Shown: positions 9,832 through 18,590, counted from the first letter of the stretch. The stretch is DNA of 64,000 bases from Rhodopseudomonas palustris (GCF_003591005.1 NZ_QYYD01000024.1:1-64000), one strand, 5' to 3'. Made by a program: numbers and translations. Notes: a model not told the origin generated them from the sequence alone.

Positions 9832-10580
9832 CTGCTCTTCTCGAACTGAAGAACGTCAGCCGTTCGTTCGGCGGCGTTCGCGCCATCCGCAACGTCTCGC
9901 TGACGCTCGAGCCAGGCCAGATCGTCGGACTGATCGGACCGAACGGCGCCGGCAAGAGCACATTGGTGAACATCATCACCGGCGTGCACCCGGCGAGCTC
10001 GGGCGAGATCCTGCACAAGGGCGAGCCGATCCAGCGGCTCAAGCCGTTTCAGATTTCGGCCCGCGGCATCGCCCGGACGTTCCAGGTGGTGCAACCGTTC
10101 CCGGCGATGACGGTGGCCGAGAACGTGATGGCCGGCGCGATGTTCGCCGCCGGCATCCAGTCGATGGACGATGCCCGCAAAGTCGCGCTGGAGCATCTCG
10201 CCTTCTGCGGCCTCGCCGACTTCGCCGACCGGCCCGCCGAACAATTGACGCTGGCCTATCGCAAGCGGCTCGAGCTCGCCAAGAGTCTCGCGATGAACCC
10301 GCACATCCTGATGCTGGACGAAGTCAACGCCGGCCTCAACTCCGCCGAGGTCGAGCAGGCGCTCGGCCTGATCCGCGCCATCGCGGCGCGGGGCATTTCG
10401 ATCGTCATCATCGAACATCTGCTCAAGGTGGTGACCGGGCTGTGCAGCCGCATCATCGTTCTGCATCACGGCGAACTGATCGCCGACGATCCCGCTGCGG
10501 ATGTGATCCGCGATCCCCGTGTCATCGAAGCCTATCTCGGCTCGCGCTTCGCCGAACGTCAAATGGTGCGTCATGACTAA
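9828..10580 (+). CDS. HAAT ABC transporter ATPase, LivG type
   Basis: Cytoplasmic ATPase of 250 aa with Walker A GPNGAGKST near residue 37. The signature region is divergent (AEQLTLAYRKRLELAKSLA) and Walker B reads MLDEVNAGLN, where LivG proteins normally have DEPxAGMN. The catalytic Glu is kept and the Pro is replaced by Val, so it should still hydrolyse ATP. It starts within the LivM stop and overlaps the LivF-type gene by 8 bp. Part of the importer encoded from 6750 to 11292. Confidence 0.92.
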   Translation: MTALLELKNVSRSFGGVRAIRNVSLTLEPGQIVGLIGPNGAGKSTLVNIITGVHPASSGEILHKGEPIQRLKPFQISARGIARTFQVVQPFPAMTVAENVMAGAMFAAGIQSMDDARKVALEHLAFCGLADFADRPAEQLTLAYRKRLELAKSLAMNPHILMLDEVNAGLNSAEVEQALGLIRAIAARGISIVIIEHLLKVVTGLCSRIIVLHHGELIADDPAADVIRDPRVIEAYLGSRFAERQMVRHD

Positions 10581-11292
10581 GCCGCTGCTCAGCGTCAGCA
10601 ATCTCGTCGCCGGCTATGGAGACATCCAGATCCTGTGGGGCATGGATCTCGAGGTCGGCGAAGGCGAAGCCGTGTGCCTGGTCGGCTCCAACGGTGCCGG
10701 CAAGAGCACGCTGCTGCGCACGCTGTCCGGCCTGCTGCGCGCCCGCTCCGGCCGCGTCGAATTTCGCGGCGAGGACATCACCAATCTGCCGCCCAAGCAG
10801 ATCCTGTCGCGCGGCATCGTCCATGTGCCGGAAGGGCGACGGCTGTTCGGTCCGATGAACGTCGTCGACAATCTGTTGACCGGCGCTTATCTGCGCAGCG
10901 ACAAGGCGCAGATCAAGCGCGACCTCGACCACATGCTGACGCTGTTTCCGATTCTGGCGGAGCGCCGCCACCAGGCGACTGTGACGCTGTCGGGCGGCGA
11001 GCAGCAGATGTGCGCGATCGCCCGCGGCATCATGAGCGCGCCAAAGCTGCTCATGATCGACGAATTATCGCTCGGCCTCGCCCCCAAGGTGGTCGACAGC
11101 CTCGGCGCCGCGCTGCGCCAGATCATGCACGACGGGCTGTCGCTGCTGTTGGTCGAACAGGACGTCGCCACAGCGTTCGAACTCACCAGCCGCGGCGTCG
11201 TCGTCGACTCCGGCAAGGTCCGCATCAGCGGCCCGACCGCCGACCTCGCCGTCAACCCGATGGTGCAGCAGGCCTATATGGGGCTGGCGTAA
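10573..11292 (+). CDS. HAAT ABC transporter ATPase, LivF type
   Basis: Cytoplasmic ATPase of 239 aa with Walker A GSNGAGKST, the LivF-specific HVPEGRRLF segment, signature VTLSGGEQQM and Walker B MIDELSLGLAP. The usual DEPSLGL is DELSLGL here, a Pro-to-Leu change also outside the catalytic Glu. The start is the ATG at 10573, which overlaps the LivG-type gene by 8 bp. It is the last gene of the operon that begins at 5046; two palindromic repeats follow. Confidence 0.92.
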   Translation: MTKPLLSVSNLVAGYGDIQILWGMDLEVGEGEAVCLVGSNGAGKSTLLRTLSGLLRARSGRVEFRGEDITNLPPKQILSRGIVHVPEGRRLFGPMNVVDNLLTGAYLRSDKAQIKRDLDHMLTLFPILAERRHQATVTLSGGEQQMCAIARGIMSAPKLLMIDELSLGLAPKVVDSLGAALRQIMHDGLSLLLVEQDVATAFELTSRGVVVDSGKVRISGPTADLAVNPMVQQAYMGLA

Positions 11293-11301
11293 CACGCTCA
11301 T

Positions 11302-11381
11302 CGTCATTGCGAGCGCAGCGAAGCAATCCAGCCCAGTGCACGGCGCTGGATTGCTTCGTCGCTTCGCTCCTCGCAATGACG
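11302..11381. repeat. REP palindrome (CGTCATTGCGAGC type)
   Basis: Long imperfect inverted repeat whose arms start CGTCATTGCGAGCGCAGCGA and end with the complementary CTCGCAATGACG. It sits 9 bp after the LivF-type stop. This sequence family is dispersed through Bradyrhizobium/Rhodopseudomonas genomes and could stabilise or end the transporter mRNA. Confidence 0.8.
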
Positions 11382-11407
11382 GAGATTTCCGGCTTTGCTG
11401 TGCACCT

Positions 11408-11498
11408 CGTCATGCCCGGGCTTGTCCCGGGCATCCACGCCTTGCGAAGTCCGTCGCGAGAACAGGCGTGGATGGCCGGGACAAGTCCGGCCATGACG
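11408..11498. repeat. REP palindrome (CGTCATGCCCGGGCTTG type)
   Basis: Second repeat family: arms CGTCATGCCCGGGCTTGTCC and GGACAAGTCCGGCCATGACG, with an internal CCACGCC/GGCGTGG pair. Related copies occur at 12051-12139 and 19984-20073 in this window. Confidence 0.8.
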
Positions 11499-11517
11499 AA
11501 ATTCTGGTGTGTTAAAT

Positions 11518-11549
11518 AAGAAAGGGAGCGCCGCGGAGGGCGCTCCCTT
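11518..11549 (-). terminator. Intrinsic terminator of the RidA-to-dehydrogenase operon
   Basis: Perfect 11-bp stem AAGGGAGCGCC (11522-11532) with GGCGCTCCCTT (11539-11549) and a 6-nt loop. On the minus strand it is followed by TTTCTTATTT. It lies 25 bp past the stop of the minus-strand RidA-like gene. Confidence 0.85.
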
Positions 11550-11573
11550 CTAATTCGCGAGCTGCTTGTCGCC

Positions 11574-11978
11574 TCAGTCGAACATCGCCACGCAGTCGAT
11601 CTCGACGTTGACGCCCTTGCGGTGCGGCGTGCCGCCGACGCAGGTGCGGGTGACGCGGTCGTTTTCGAAATACGTCCGGAACACTTCGTTGAAGCGCGGG
11701 AAGTCGGCGACGTCGCGCAGAATCACCCGCATGTTGACGACGTTGGCGAGCGTCGCGCCGCCGGCGTCGAGCACGCTGAGGAGATTGTCCAGCGTGCGCC
11801 GGGTCTGCACCTCGATGTCGCCTTCGACCACGGTCTTGGTCGCCGGATCGAGCGGCCCCTGCCCCGATACGAACAGCATGTTGCCGAACCGGATCGCCTG
11901 CGCGATCGGCGGCGGCTTCTGCAGATCGGTGAAGCCGGTGGTCGGCGCATTGGCCGAGGTGACAAACGTCTTGGGCAT
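11574..11978 (-). CDS. RidA-family protein, probable 2-aminomuconate deaminase
   Basis: RidA/YjgF-fold protein of 134 aa. It keeps the Arg near the C-terminus (TRTCVG) and the closing strand VNVEIDCVAMF. Generic RidA hydrolyses reactive enamines, but the NbaF/AmnD members of this family deaminate 2-aminomuconate to 4-oxalocrotonate. Here it is the last gene of an operon with 3-hydroxyanthranilate dioxygenase and an aminomuconic semialdehyde dehydrogenase-like enzyme, which makes that role the best inference. A REP element separates it from the dioxygenase and an intrinsic terminator follows it. RidA proteins form trimers in the cytoplasm. Confidence 0.8.
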   Translation of the reverse strand: MPKTFVTSANAPTTGFTDLQKPPPIAQAIRFGNMLFVSGQGPLDPATKTVVEGDIEVQTRRTLDNLLSVLDAGGATLANVVNMRVILRDVADFPRFNEVFRTYFENDRVTRTCVGGTPHRKGVNVEIDCVAMFD

Positions 11979-12050
11979 GGGGGGCTCCTGGGAGATGGCC
12001 GCGGAACGCGGGCGGACGCGTCGCGACTAATGAATGACTTCACCACATCC

Positions 12051-12139
12051 GTCATGGCCGGGCTTGTCCCGGCCATCCACGCCTTTTGTGCTTTTCCGTC
12101 AGCAAGGCGTGGATGCCCGGCACAAGGCCGGGCATGACG
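12051..12139. repeat. REP palindrome (GTCATGGCCGGG type)
   Basis: Inverted repeat with arms GTCATGGCCGGGCTTGTCCC and CACAAGGCCGGGCATGACG, plus internal CCACGCC/GGCGTGG. It lies between the RidA-like and dioxygenase genes, inside a presumed operon, where it may affect mRNA processing. Confidence 0.8.
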
Positions 12140-12174
12140 GTGCTATGCCGAAGTGTTCGAGTGAAGCAGCACTG

Positions 12175-12705
12175 TTACGCCTTCGGCGCCTCGGCCAGTG
12201 CGTTCGGCATGACGTTGCCGCACTTTTTGCAGGTGCGCGCGTCTTCGTCCTCGAAGAAATTGCGGTAGGCTTGCGACACTGGGTCGGCGCGATAGTCGCT
12301 GACGACGAAGGTCTCTTCGTGCAGGAAGTGGTCGCACTTCGGGCAGAACCACTGAAACCGGTCGATCTCGCCTTCGTGGCGCTGGCGTTCGACGATCAGC
12401 GCGAAGGCGTCCGGCGGGAAGCGCGGCGAATGCGGCACGCCCGGCGGCATCCAGTTGGTCGAGCCTTCCGGGATCACCGCGATCTCTTCCTTGCCCTCGG
12501 GCGTTCGGTAATGCAGGTTCATCGTGCCCTTGATCATGTAGGTCACTTCGTCGCTGCCGTTGATGTGGAATTCGCTGCGATACTCGCGGCCGCGGGCGAC
12601 GAAGGCGAGCGAGCCCGGCTCCTGCCACAGCACCTTGACGCGCTTGCCGCTGTCGGCGAGCTCCTTGGCGATATCCTGAAGTTCAATGACGGGAAGCTGT
12701 TTCAT
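12175..12705 (-). CDS. nbaC: 3-hydroxyanthranilate 3,4-dioxygenase
   Basis: Cupin-fold extradiol dioxygenase of 176 aa that opens 3-hydroxyanthranilate to 2-amino-3-carboxymuconate semialdehyde (ACMS). Visible features are the iron-binding region EFHINGSDEVTYMIKG, the later GVPHSPRF histidine, and the bacterial C-terminal rubredoxin-like site CPKC...CKKC. The length matches bacterial enzymes (about 175 aa). The ATG at 12705 has an AGGAGAGGG ribosome-binding site just upstream; the longer frame to 12834 has a low-complexity N-terminus unlike the family. Downstream products would be handled by the dehydrogenase, RidA-like deaminase, hydratase and aldolase of the same operon, but ACMS decarboxylase is absent from it. 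Confidence 0.93.
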   Translation of the reverse strand: MKQLPVIELQDIAKELADSGKRVKVLWQEPGSLAFVARGREYRSEFHINGSDEVTYMIKGTMNLHYRTPEGKEEIAVIPEGSTNWMPPGVPHSPRFPPDAFALIVERQRHEGEIDRFQWFCPKCDHFLHEETFVVSDYRADPVSQAYRNFFEDEDARTCKKCGNVMPNALAEAPKA

Positions 12706-12796
12706 CACCCTCTCCTGTTCGTCGGCCCGGCGTCCGGGCTGATTGATCGACACCGCCGCTGCTGAGCTGACGCTAGCATTCGGCGGCGCCCGGCCG

Positions 12797-13570
12797 TCAT
12801 GCTTTGCGAAATGCTGCGGCGAGCGCGTCCGCATGCCTCGCCAGCAGGCCGATATCGGTGCCGACCGCGACGAAGCGATAGCCCCATTCGATGTAGCGCC
12901 GCGCGTCGGCTTCGACCCCGGTGAGGATGCCGCCGGCCTTGCCGGAGGCGGCGAGCCGCCGGCCGGCTTTCTCGATCACGCGCTGCACGTCCGGATGCAG
13001 CGGATTGCCGATATGGCCCATCGACGCACTGAGATCCGACGGGCCGACGAACACGCCGTCGACGCCGTCGACCGCGGCGATCTCGTCGATGCGGTCGATC
13101 GCGGCTTCGGTCTCGGTTTGCACCAGCACGCAGACCTGCTGATCGGCTTCCTTCAGATAGTTGGTCGCGCGGCCGAACCGGCTGGCGCGGCCGCCGGCGG
13201 TGATGCCGCGGATGCCGGCCGGCGGATAGCGGCACGCCGCCACGGCGCGCTTGGCTTCCTCGGCGTTCTGCACGAACGGGATTAGCAGCGTCTGCGCGCC
13301 GATGTCGAGCAGCCGCTTGATGATCACCGGATCGTTCCAGGCTGGCCGCACCACCACCTGCGCCGTGCCGGTGGCGAACGCCTGCAGCTGCGCCAGCACA
13401 TTCGGCGGTTCGTTGGGCGCGTGCTCGGTGTCGAGCAGCACCCAGTCGAAGCCGCTGTCGCCGATGATCTCGGCCGCGATGGTGCTGCACAGGCTCGACC
13501 ACAGGCCGATCTGCAATTCACCGGCGAGCAGCCGGCGCTTGAACGCGTTCTGCGGCGTCTGCATCGCCAT
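12797..13570 (-). CDS. hpaI: HpaI-type 4-hydroxy-2-oxo acid aldolase
   Basis: Class II pyruvate aldolase of the HpcH/HpaI family, 257 aa. It contains the family blocks DWVLLDTEHAPNE (catalytic His), VVRPAWND (Arg for pyruvate binding), VQTETEAAID (metal-binding Glu) and VFVGPSDLSASMG (metal-binding Asp). It closely resembles HpaI of the homoprotocatechuate pathway as I remember it. HpaI-type aldolases have broad specificity and also cleave 4-hydroxy-2-oxovalerate, so here it probably does the last step, giving pyruvate plus an aldehyde. The start overlaps the hydratase stop by one base (TGATG). Confidence 0.9.
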   Translation of the reverse strand: MAMQTPQNAFKRRLLAGELQIGLWSSLCSTIAAEIIGDSGFDWVLLDTEHAPNEPPNVLAQLQAFATGTAQVVVRPAWNDPVIIKRLLDIGAQTLLIPFVQNAEEAKRAVAACRYPPAGIRGITAGGRASRFGRATNYLKEADQQVCVLVQTETEAAIDRIDEIAAVDGVDGVFVGPSDLSASMGHIGNPLHPDVQRVIEKAGRRLAASGKAGGILTGVEADARRYIEWGYRFVAVGTDIGLLARHADALAAAFRKA

Positions 13571-14352
13571 CACACGAACTGCACCGCGACGGCGCCGAGC
13601 GGTCCGAAATCGGCGTGCAGCGTGTCGCCCTTGTCGGCCCACACCGGCCGGGTAAACGAGCCCGACAGCATGATGTGCCCGGGCTCGAGCACGGTGCCGA
13701 AGCGGCCGACCTTGTTGGCGAGCCAGGCGATGCCCATCGCCGGATTGCCGAGCACACCGGCGGCAAGGCCGGTCTCCTCGATCTCCGAGTTGCGATAGAA
13801 GATCGCGCCGACCCAGCGCAGGTCGAGGTCCATCGGCTTGATCGGCCGGCCGCCGAGCACGATGCCGGCCGCGGCGCCGTTGTCGGCGACGGTGTCGAAG
13901 ATCTTGCGCGGGTTCTGCACGCGCGCGTCGATAATCTCGATCGCCGGCACGACGTATTCGGTGGCGCGCAGCACGTCGAGCAGGCCGATGCCCGGCCCCT
14001 TCAGCGGCTTGCCGAGCACGAAGGCGAGTTCGGGCTCGACGCGCGGCACGCAGTAATTGGCGTGCGGCACCTTGGCGCCGTCCGCCAGCATCATGTCGTC
14101 GAGCAGATGGCCGTAGTCGGGCTCGTCGATCTGCGACGATTGCTGCATCGCCTTGGAGGTCAGCCCGACCTTGTGGCCGATCACGGTGCGGCCCTCGGCG
14201 ACCTTGCGGCGCGTCACTTCGCTCTGGATCGCGTAGGAATCCTCGATCTCGATGTCGGGGAACGTCTTGGACAGCTGCAGCGCCGGTTTGCGGGTGCGCT
14301 CGGCTTCGAGCAGGATGTCGGCGGCCTTGGCGCGCTGGTCGTCGGTGAGCAT
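13570..14352 (-). CDS. hpaH: HpaH-type 2-oxo-alkenoate hydratase/decarboxylase
   Basis: Member of the 2-keto-4-pentenoate hydratase family, 260 aa, closest to HpaH (2-oxohept-4-ene-1,7-dioate hydratase). The block GHKVGLTSKAMQQSSQIDEP and the metal region VEPELAFVLGKPL are nearly as in HpaH. The same fold includes 4-oxalocrotonate decarboxylase and 2-oxopent-4-enoate hydratase, the two activities needed after 2-aminomuconate deamination, and only one such gene is present. It may do one or both steps. The ATG at 14352 follows from the family N-terminus. It is coupled to the aldolase downstream and lies 29 bp after the dehydrogenase. Confidence 0.88.
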   Translation of the reverse strand: MLTDDQRAKAADILLEAERTRKPALQLSKTFPDIEIEDSYAIQSEVTRRKVAEGRTVIGHKVGLTSKAMQQSSQIDEPDYGHLLDDMMLADGAKVPHANYCVPRVEPELAFVLGKPLKGPGIGLLDVLRATEYVVPAIEIIDARVQNPRKIFDTVADNGAAAGIVLGGRPIKPMDLDLRWVGAIFYRNSEIEETGLAAGVLGNPAMGIAWLANKVGRFGTVLEPGHIMLSGSFTRPVWADKGDTLHADFGPLGAVAVQFV

Positions 14353-14381
14353 GCGATTTCCTCTCCGGGATCGTTTCTTGA

Positions 14382-15872
14382 TCAGAGCTTGATACAGACG
14401 TTGCGGAGCTCTGTGTAGAACTCCATCGAGTGCACGCCGCCTTCGCGGCCGATGCCGGACTGCTTGGAGCCGCCGAACGGCGTCCGCAGGTCGCGCAGGA
14501 ACCACGAATTCACCCAGGTGATGCCGACGTCGATCTGCGCCGCGACGCGGTGCGCCCGCGTCAAATTCTCGGTCCAGATCGCGGTGGCGAGGCCGTAAGG
14601 GCTGTCATTGGCGAGCGCGATCGCCTCGTCCTCGCTGTCGAACGGCGCGATGTGGCAGCACGGACCGAATATCTCCTCGCGGATCACCGCCGAGCTTTCC
14701 GGCAGGCCGGTCCAGATCGTCGGCTGCACGAACGAGCCGCCGCTGAACGCCCCGTCTAGCTCCGGCACGCCGCCGCCGAGCACGATACGGGCGCCCTCGC
14801 TCTTCGCCTTGTCGTAGTAGGACAGCACCTTGCGGCGATGCTCCTGGCTGATCAGCGGACCGATCGTCGTCGCCTTGTCGAACGGATCGCCGAACTTGAG
14901 TTGGCTCGCGGCAGACGCCAGCCGCTCGACGAAGGCGTCGAAGATCGGCCGCTCGACATAGACCCGCTCGGTGCCAAGGCAGACTTGGCCGCAATTGGCG
15001 AACACCGAGCGCATCGTGCCTTCGATCGCCTTGTCGAAATCGCAATCGGCGAACACCACCGCGGCGTTCTTGCCGCCGAGTTCGAACGACACAGGGCGGA
15101 CGTGATCGGCCGCGGTCTTCATGATCGCGGTGCCGGTCGCGGTCTCGCCGGTGAAGGTGATGCCGTCGACGCCGGGATGACGGGTAAGGAATTCGCCGGC
15201 GCTGCCGGGGCCGAAGCCATGCACGACATTGTAGACGCCCGGCGGGATGCCGGCCTCGTTCATCACTTCACCGAGCAGCGTCGCGGTGGTCGGCGTCTCC
15301 TCGGACGGCTTCACCACCACGGTGTTGCCGCAGGCTAGCGCCGGCGCCACCTTCCAGGTCATCAGCAGCAGCGGCAGATTCCACGGGCACACCACGGCGA
15401 TGACGCCGCGCGGCACGCGGATCGCGTAGTTCAGCGCGCCCTTGCCGTCCGGCGTCGCCATCCGGAACGTCTCGGTCGACAGCGTCAGAATCTGATCGGC
15501 GAACACGTTGAAATTGGCGGCGCCGCGCGGAATGTCGATATGCGACGCCAGCGAGGCCGGCTTGCCGGTGTCGCGGACTTCGGCCGCGAGAAACTCGTCG
15601 AACCGGCGCATGATGCCGTCGGCGACCTTGCGCAGCAGCGCCGCGCGCTCCTGCTCACTGGTCTTGCCCCACGGGCCTTTCAACGCCTGCCGCGCCGCAG
15701 CCACCGCCTGATCGACCGCCGCAGCGTCGGCTTCGGCGACCAGATTGACCAGCTCGCCATTGATCGGGTTGCGATTCTCGAATGTCGGGCCGGTCGGCGC
15801 GACGAAGCGCCCGCCAATGAAGTTCGACAGCAGCGGCGTAGCGGTCGCGGATTGGGTCAGTGCCTGAGTCAT
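14382..15872 (-). CDS. 2-amino/2-hydroxymuconic semialdehyde dehydrogenase
   Basis: NAD-dependent aldehyde dehydrogenase of 496 aa, first gene of the operon. Catalytic Glu lies in FELGGKNAA and catalytic Cys in FANCGQVCLG. The blocks VVHGFGPGSAGEFLTRHPGV and WFLRDLRTPFGG closely match the DmpC/XylG/NbaE group that oxidises the semialdehydes from meta-cleavage. With 3-hydroxyanthranilate dioxygenase in the operon, 2-aminomuconic semialdehyde is the likely substrate. The promoter region upstream is shared with the divergent amidohydrolase and contains an ATAAAATC...GATTTCAT palindrome. Confidence 0.9.
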   Translation of the reverse strand: MTQALTQSATATPLLSNFIGGRFVAPTGPTFENRNPINGELVNLVAEADAAAVDQAVAAARQALKGPWGKTSEQERAALLRKVADGIMRRFDEFLAAEVRDTGKPASLASHIDIPRGAANFNVFADQILTLSTETFRMATPDGKGALNYAIRVPRGVIAVVCPWNLPLLLMTWKVAPALACGNTVVVKPSEETPTTATLLGEVMNEAGIPPGVYNVVHGFGPGSAGEFLTRHPGVDGITFTGETATGTAIMKTAADHVRPVSFELGGKNAAVVFADCDFDKAIEGTMRSVFANCGQVCLGTERVYVERPIFDAFVERLASAASQLKFGDPFDKATTIGPLISQEHRRKVLSYYDKAKSEGARIVLGGGVPELDGAFSGGSFVQPTIWTGLPESSAVIREEIFGPCCHIAPFDSEDEAIALANDSPYGLATAIWTENLTRAHRVAAQIDVGITWVNSWFLRDLRTPFGGSKQSGIGREGGVHSMEFYTELRNVCIKL

Positions 15873-15919
15873 GTTTCCCCGGGATTACGACGTTTCCCGG
15901 GTTATAGCCAAAGAGCTTT

Positions 15920-15939
15920 ATAAAATCTATTGATTTCAT
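15920..15939. promoter_or_regulatory. Candidate operator between divergent operons
   Basis: Imperfect palindrome ATAAAATC (15920-15927), 4 nt, GATTTCAT (15932-15939), with one mismatch between arms. It sits 48 bp upstream of the dehydrogenase start and 65 bp upstream of the amidohydrolase start at 16005. The half-site ATAAAATCTA recurs exactly upstream of the GntR gene at 22441, so a GntR operator is a reasonable guess. Confidence 0.5.
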
Positions 15940-16004
15940 GACGAACGCCAAGCTTTAATAAACCAACGCGCAGCCCGATGCGCCGAGTTCAAGGTGGGCC
16001 CTTC

Positions 16005-17726
16005 ATGACCGCTCCGGACAAGATCCTTCATCACGGCCGCATCTACACGGTGGACGCACACGACTCGGTGGCCGAGGCGATTGCGATCCGCGGCGACACG
16101 ATCGTCGCGGTCGGCACCTCGCGCGACTTGTTGGCGCTGGCTGCTCCGGAGACTCGCATGATCGATCTCGGCGGCCGCGCCGTTGTGCCCGGTTTCGTCG
16201 ACGGCCATCCGCACATGGACGGCGTCGGCCTGCGCTTTCTCAAACCCTCGTTCGATGGCGCCCGCTCGATCGACGACGTGCTCGCGGTGATCCGCGCCGA
16301 GGTGGCCAAGCGCAAACCCGGCGAGTGGATCATCTGCAATCCGCTGGCGAGCGAGCCCGAGGTCTTCGCCTTCCCGGCCGCGCTGCGCGACGGCCGCTGG
16401 CCGGACCGGCACGACCTCGACAAGGCGGCACCGAATAATCCCGTCTATATCGAGCCGCCGATGCTGATCGCCCCGGGCGTCGCGATCGCCGACAGCGCCG
16501 CGATCCGCATCGCGGGCATCACCGGCAACACCGAGACCCCGGCAGGGATCGAAATCGACAAGGACGACGACGGCGTCCCGACCGGGATCTTCCGGGACTA
16601 CAACTTTCCGAAGCTGATGCCGGACACCTACGGCACAATCCGCGGTCCGCGCGCGCTGTTTCCAATGATCCCGCCGATGGATCAGTCCGACATGAATGCC
16701 GCGGTCGAAACCGGCATGCGCACCTTCAACCGCGCCGGCGTCACGGCGATCTACGAGGGCCACGGCATTCCGCGGCCGCAGCAACTGGCCTACGCCGATC
16801 TGTGGCAGCGGCAGCAGCTGACGGTGCGGACTTACTTCGTTATCGCGTGGCCGATGCCGCTGTTCGCCGACCCGCAACGCGGCCAGCAGTTCGTCGACGA
16901 GACCGCGTTGTACGCCGCCGGCGACGGCTTCGGCGACGACCTGCTGCGGTTCGGCGGCCTCGGCTACTCGTTCGACAGTGCCACCGCGATTGGCGCCTGC
17001 CTGATGCGCGAGCCCTATATCGGCGCCCGCGGTCACGCCTGGCGCGGCGTCCAGCACACGCCGGACGACAAGTTTCTCGACGCGCTGTGGCGCGCCGCGC
17101 GTGCCAATCTACGCGTGCAGGTGCAGTGCGCCGGCGGCGGCGCGATCGACAAGGTGCTGGCGATGTTCGAGACCATCGACCGCGAGATCCCGATCGCCGG
17201 CAAGCGGTGGGTGATCGAGCACTGCCAATTCCCCTCCTCCGCCAATCTCGAGGTCTGCCGCCGGCTCGGCGTAGTCGCGACCACGACCGTCAACTTCCTG
17301 TGGAACTACGACAGCGTGTATCTGAAGTGCTTCGGCGAGGCGATGGCCGGCGACGCCGTGCCGCTGCGCGACTGGATCGACGGCGGCGTGATGGTTTCGC
17401 AATCGACCGATGGCCGGCCTTACGATCCGATCTTCACCTTCTGGGAAAGCCTCGCCCGCAAAGGCGGCGTCACCGGTCACGTGTTCGGGTTGCCGCGGCA
17501 GAAGATAACCCGCAACGAAGCGCTGCGGCTGGCGACCTACAACGCCGCCTACGCGGCTTTCTGGGAGCATCGCATCGGCTCGATCGAGCCCGGCAAGCTC
17601 GCCGACCTCGCGATCCTGTCCGACGACATCATGACGATGGATGAGGACCGCATCCCGGAGGCGCGCGTGGTCGCAACACTGCTCGGCGGCAGTGTGGTCC
17701 ACGACACCGGCCTGTTCGACGCATAA
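16005..17726 (+). CDS. YtcJ-like amidohydrolase (Amidohydro_3), paralog A
   Basis: Metal-dependent hydrolase of 573 aa with the Amidohydro_3 plan: VVPGFVDGHPHMDGVG carries the HxH metal pair, VIEHCQFPS the barrel His, and SQSTDGRPYDP the catalytic Asp, followed by the LADLAILS sandwich strand. It is strikingly similar along its whole length to the product of 23129-24853, so the two are paralogs. The start is ATG 16005 with AAGGTGG 7 nt before it. It leads an operon with an MBL hydrolase, a DUF1989 protein and an unknown protein. The substrate is unknown; cyclic amides or imides are typical for the family. Confidence 0.88.
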   Translation: MTAPDKILHHGRIYTVDAHDSVAEAIAIRGDTIVAVGTSRDLLALAAPETRMIDLGGRAVVPGFVDGHPHMDGVGLRFLKPSFDGARSIDDVLAVIRAEVAKRKPGEWIICNPLASEPEVFAFPAALRDGRWPDRHDLDKAAPNNPVYIEPPMLIAPGVAIADSAAIRIAGITGNTETPAGIEIDKDDDGVPTGIFRDYNFPKLMPDTYGTIRGPRALFPMIPPMDQSDMNAAVETGMRTFNRAGVTAIYEGHGIPRPQQLAYADLWQRQQLTVRTYFVIAWPMPLFADPQRGQQFVDETALYAAGDGFGDDLLRFGGLGYSFDSATAIGACLMREPYIGARGHAWRGVQHTPDDKFLDALWRAARANLRVQVQCAGGGAIDKVLAMFETIDREIPIAGKRWVIEHCQFPSSANLEVCRRLGVVATTTVNFLWNYDSVYLKCFGEAMAGDAVPLRDWIDGGVMVSQSTDGRPYDPIFTFWESLARKGGVTGHVFGLPRQKITRNEALRLATYNAAYAAFWEHRIGSIEPGKLADLAILSDDIMTMDEDRIPEARVVATLLGGSVVHDTGLFDA

Positions 17727-17735
17727 GGACGCGGC

Positions 17736-18590
17736 ATGACCGACTGGAGTATCTGGACGTTTCAATTCGCCGAAGGCCGGCTGCCGCTCGACTTCGTGCG
17801 CGGCACGCCGGTCGCCAGCAATCAGGGCACCACCGCGGTGCCGATGATCTTCTCGCTGCTGCAATCGGCGCAAGGTGAGCGCGTGCTGGTCGACACCGGC
17901 TTTGCCTCCGGCGCGTCGATGACCGGCCCCGGCTTCAAGGACTTCGTGCGTAGCGACGAGATCCTGGCGCGGCACGGCATCGCGCCGGACGCGATCGATA
18001 CGCTGGTGCTGACGCATCTGCATTTCGACCACGCCGGCAATCTCGACGCCTTCCCCAACGCGACGATCTATGTGCAGCGCTACGAATACGAGAGCTGGAA
18101 GCGGATCATCACCCGCTATGGCGAGGGCGGCGTGCGCAAGGACCGCTGGGTGTTCTCCTCGCTCGACGCCGATAATTTTCGCGCGCTCGACGCGGCGATC
18201 GAGGCCGGGCGCGTCCAGCTGCTCGACGGCGACTACGACTTGCGCGACGGCGTGACCTGCCGGCTGGCCAAGGACACCCACAGTTTCGGCATCCAGTGGC
18301 TCGAGGTCGCGACCTCGGCCGGCAATTACGCGCTCGCGGGCGATGTCTGCTACTCGTATTTCTGCGGAGAACGGATGTGGCCACCCGGCTATATGCAGGG
18401 CAATCCGTGGACCATGCTGGACGAGATCGAACGCATCAAGCGCGTCGCCGGTGACGATCTGGCACGGATGCTGCCGGGCCACGACATGGAGATTTTTAGC
18501 CGCTTCCCCTCCGGCATCTCGAACGGCGTCAAGGTCGCCGAGCTGCATCTCGCCGCCGGACACGACAGCCTGATCGGGCCCAAGCAATGA
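17736..18590 (+). CDS. MBL-fold metallohydrolase
   Basis: Metallo-beta-lactamase-fold hydrolase of 284 aa with the zinc motif THLHFDHAGN, the LAGDVCYS aspartate and the LPGHDMEI histidine, all needed for a dinuclear site. It belongs to the lactonase-like MBL branch and differs clearly from the MBL protein at 2572. It starts 9 bp after the amidohydrolase, and its stop overlaps the next start (ATGA at 18587-18590). An amidohydrolase plus MBL pairing recurs in this window (also 2572/3456), which suggests sequential opening of a ring or removal of two groups. Confidence 0.87.
   Translation: MTDWSIWTFQFAEGRLPLDFVRGTPVASNQGTTAVPMIFSLLQSAQGERVLVDTGFASGASMTGPGFKDFVRSDEILARHGIAPDAIDTLVLTHLHFDHAGNLDAFPNATIYVQRYEYESWKRIITRYGEGGVRKDRWVFSSLDADNFRALDAAIEAGRVQLLDGDYDLRDGVTCRLAKDTHSFGIQWLEVATSAGNYALAGDVCYSYFCGERMWPPGYMQGNPWTMLDEIERIKRVAGDDLARMLPGHDMEIFSRFPSGISNGVKVAELHLAAGHDSLIGPKQ

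Noticed and set aside
12797-15872. A homoprotocatechuate (hpa) degradation operon
   Set aside because: The ring-cleavage enzyme is 3-hydroxyanthranilate dioxygenase, and HpaD, HpaE-like and HpaF genes are absent. Only the last two enzymes are HpaH/HpaI-like.
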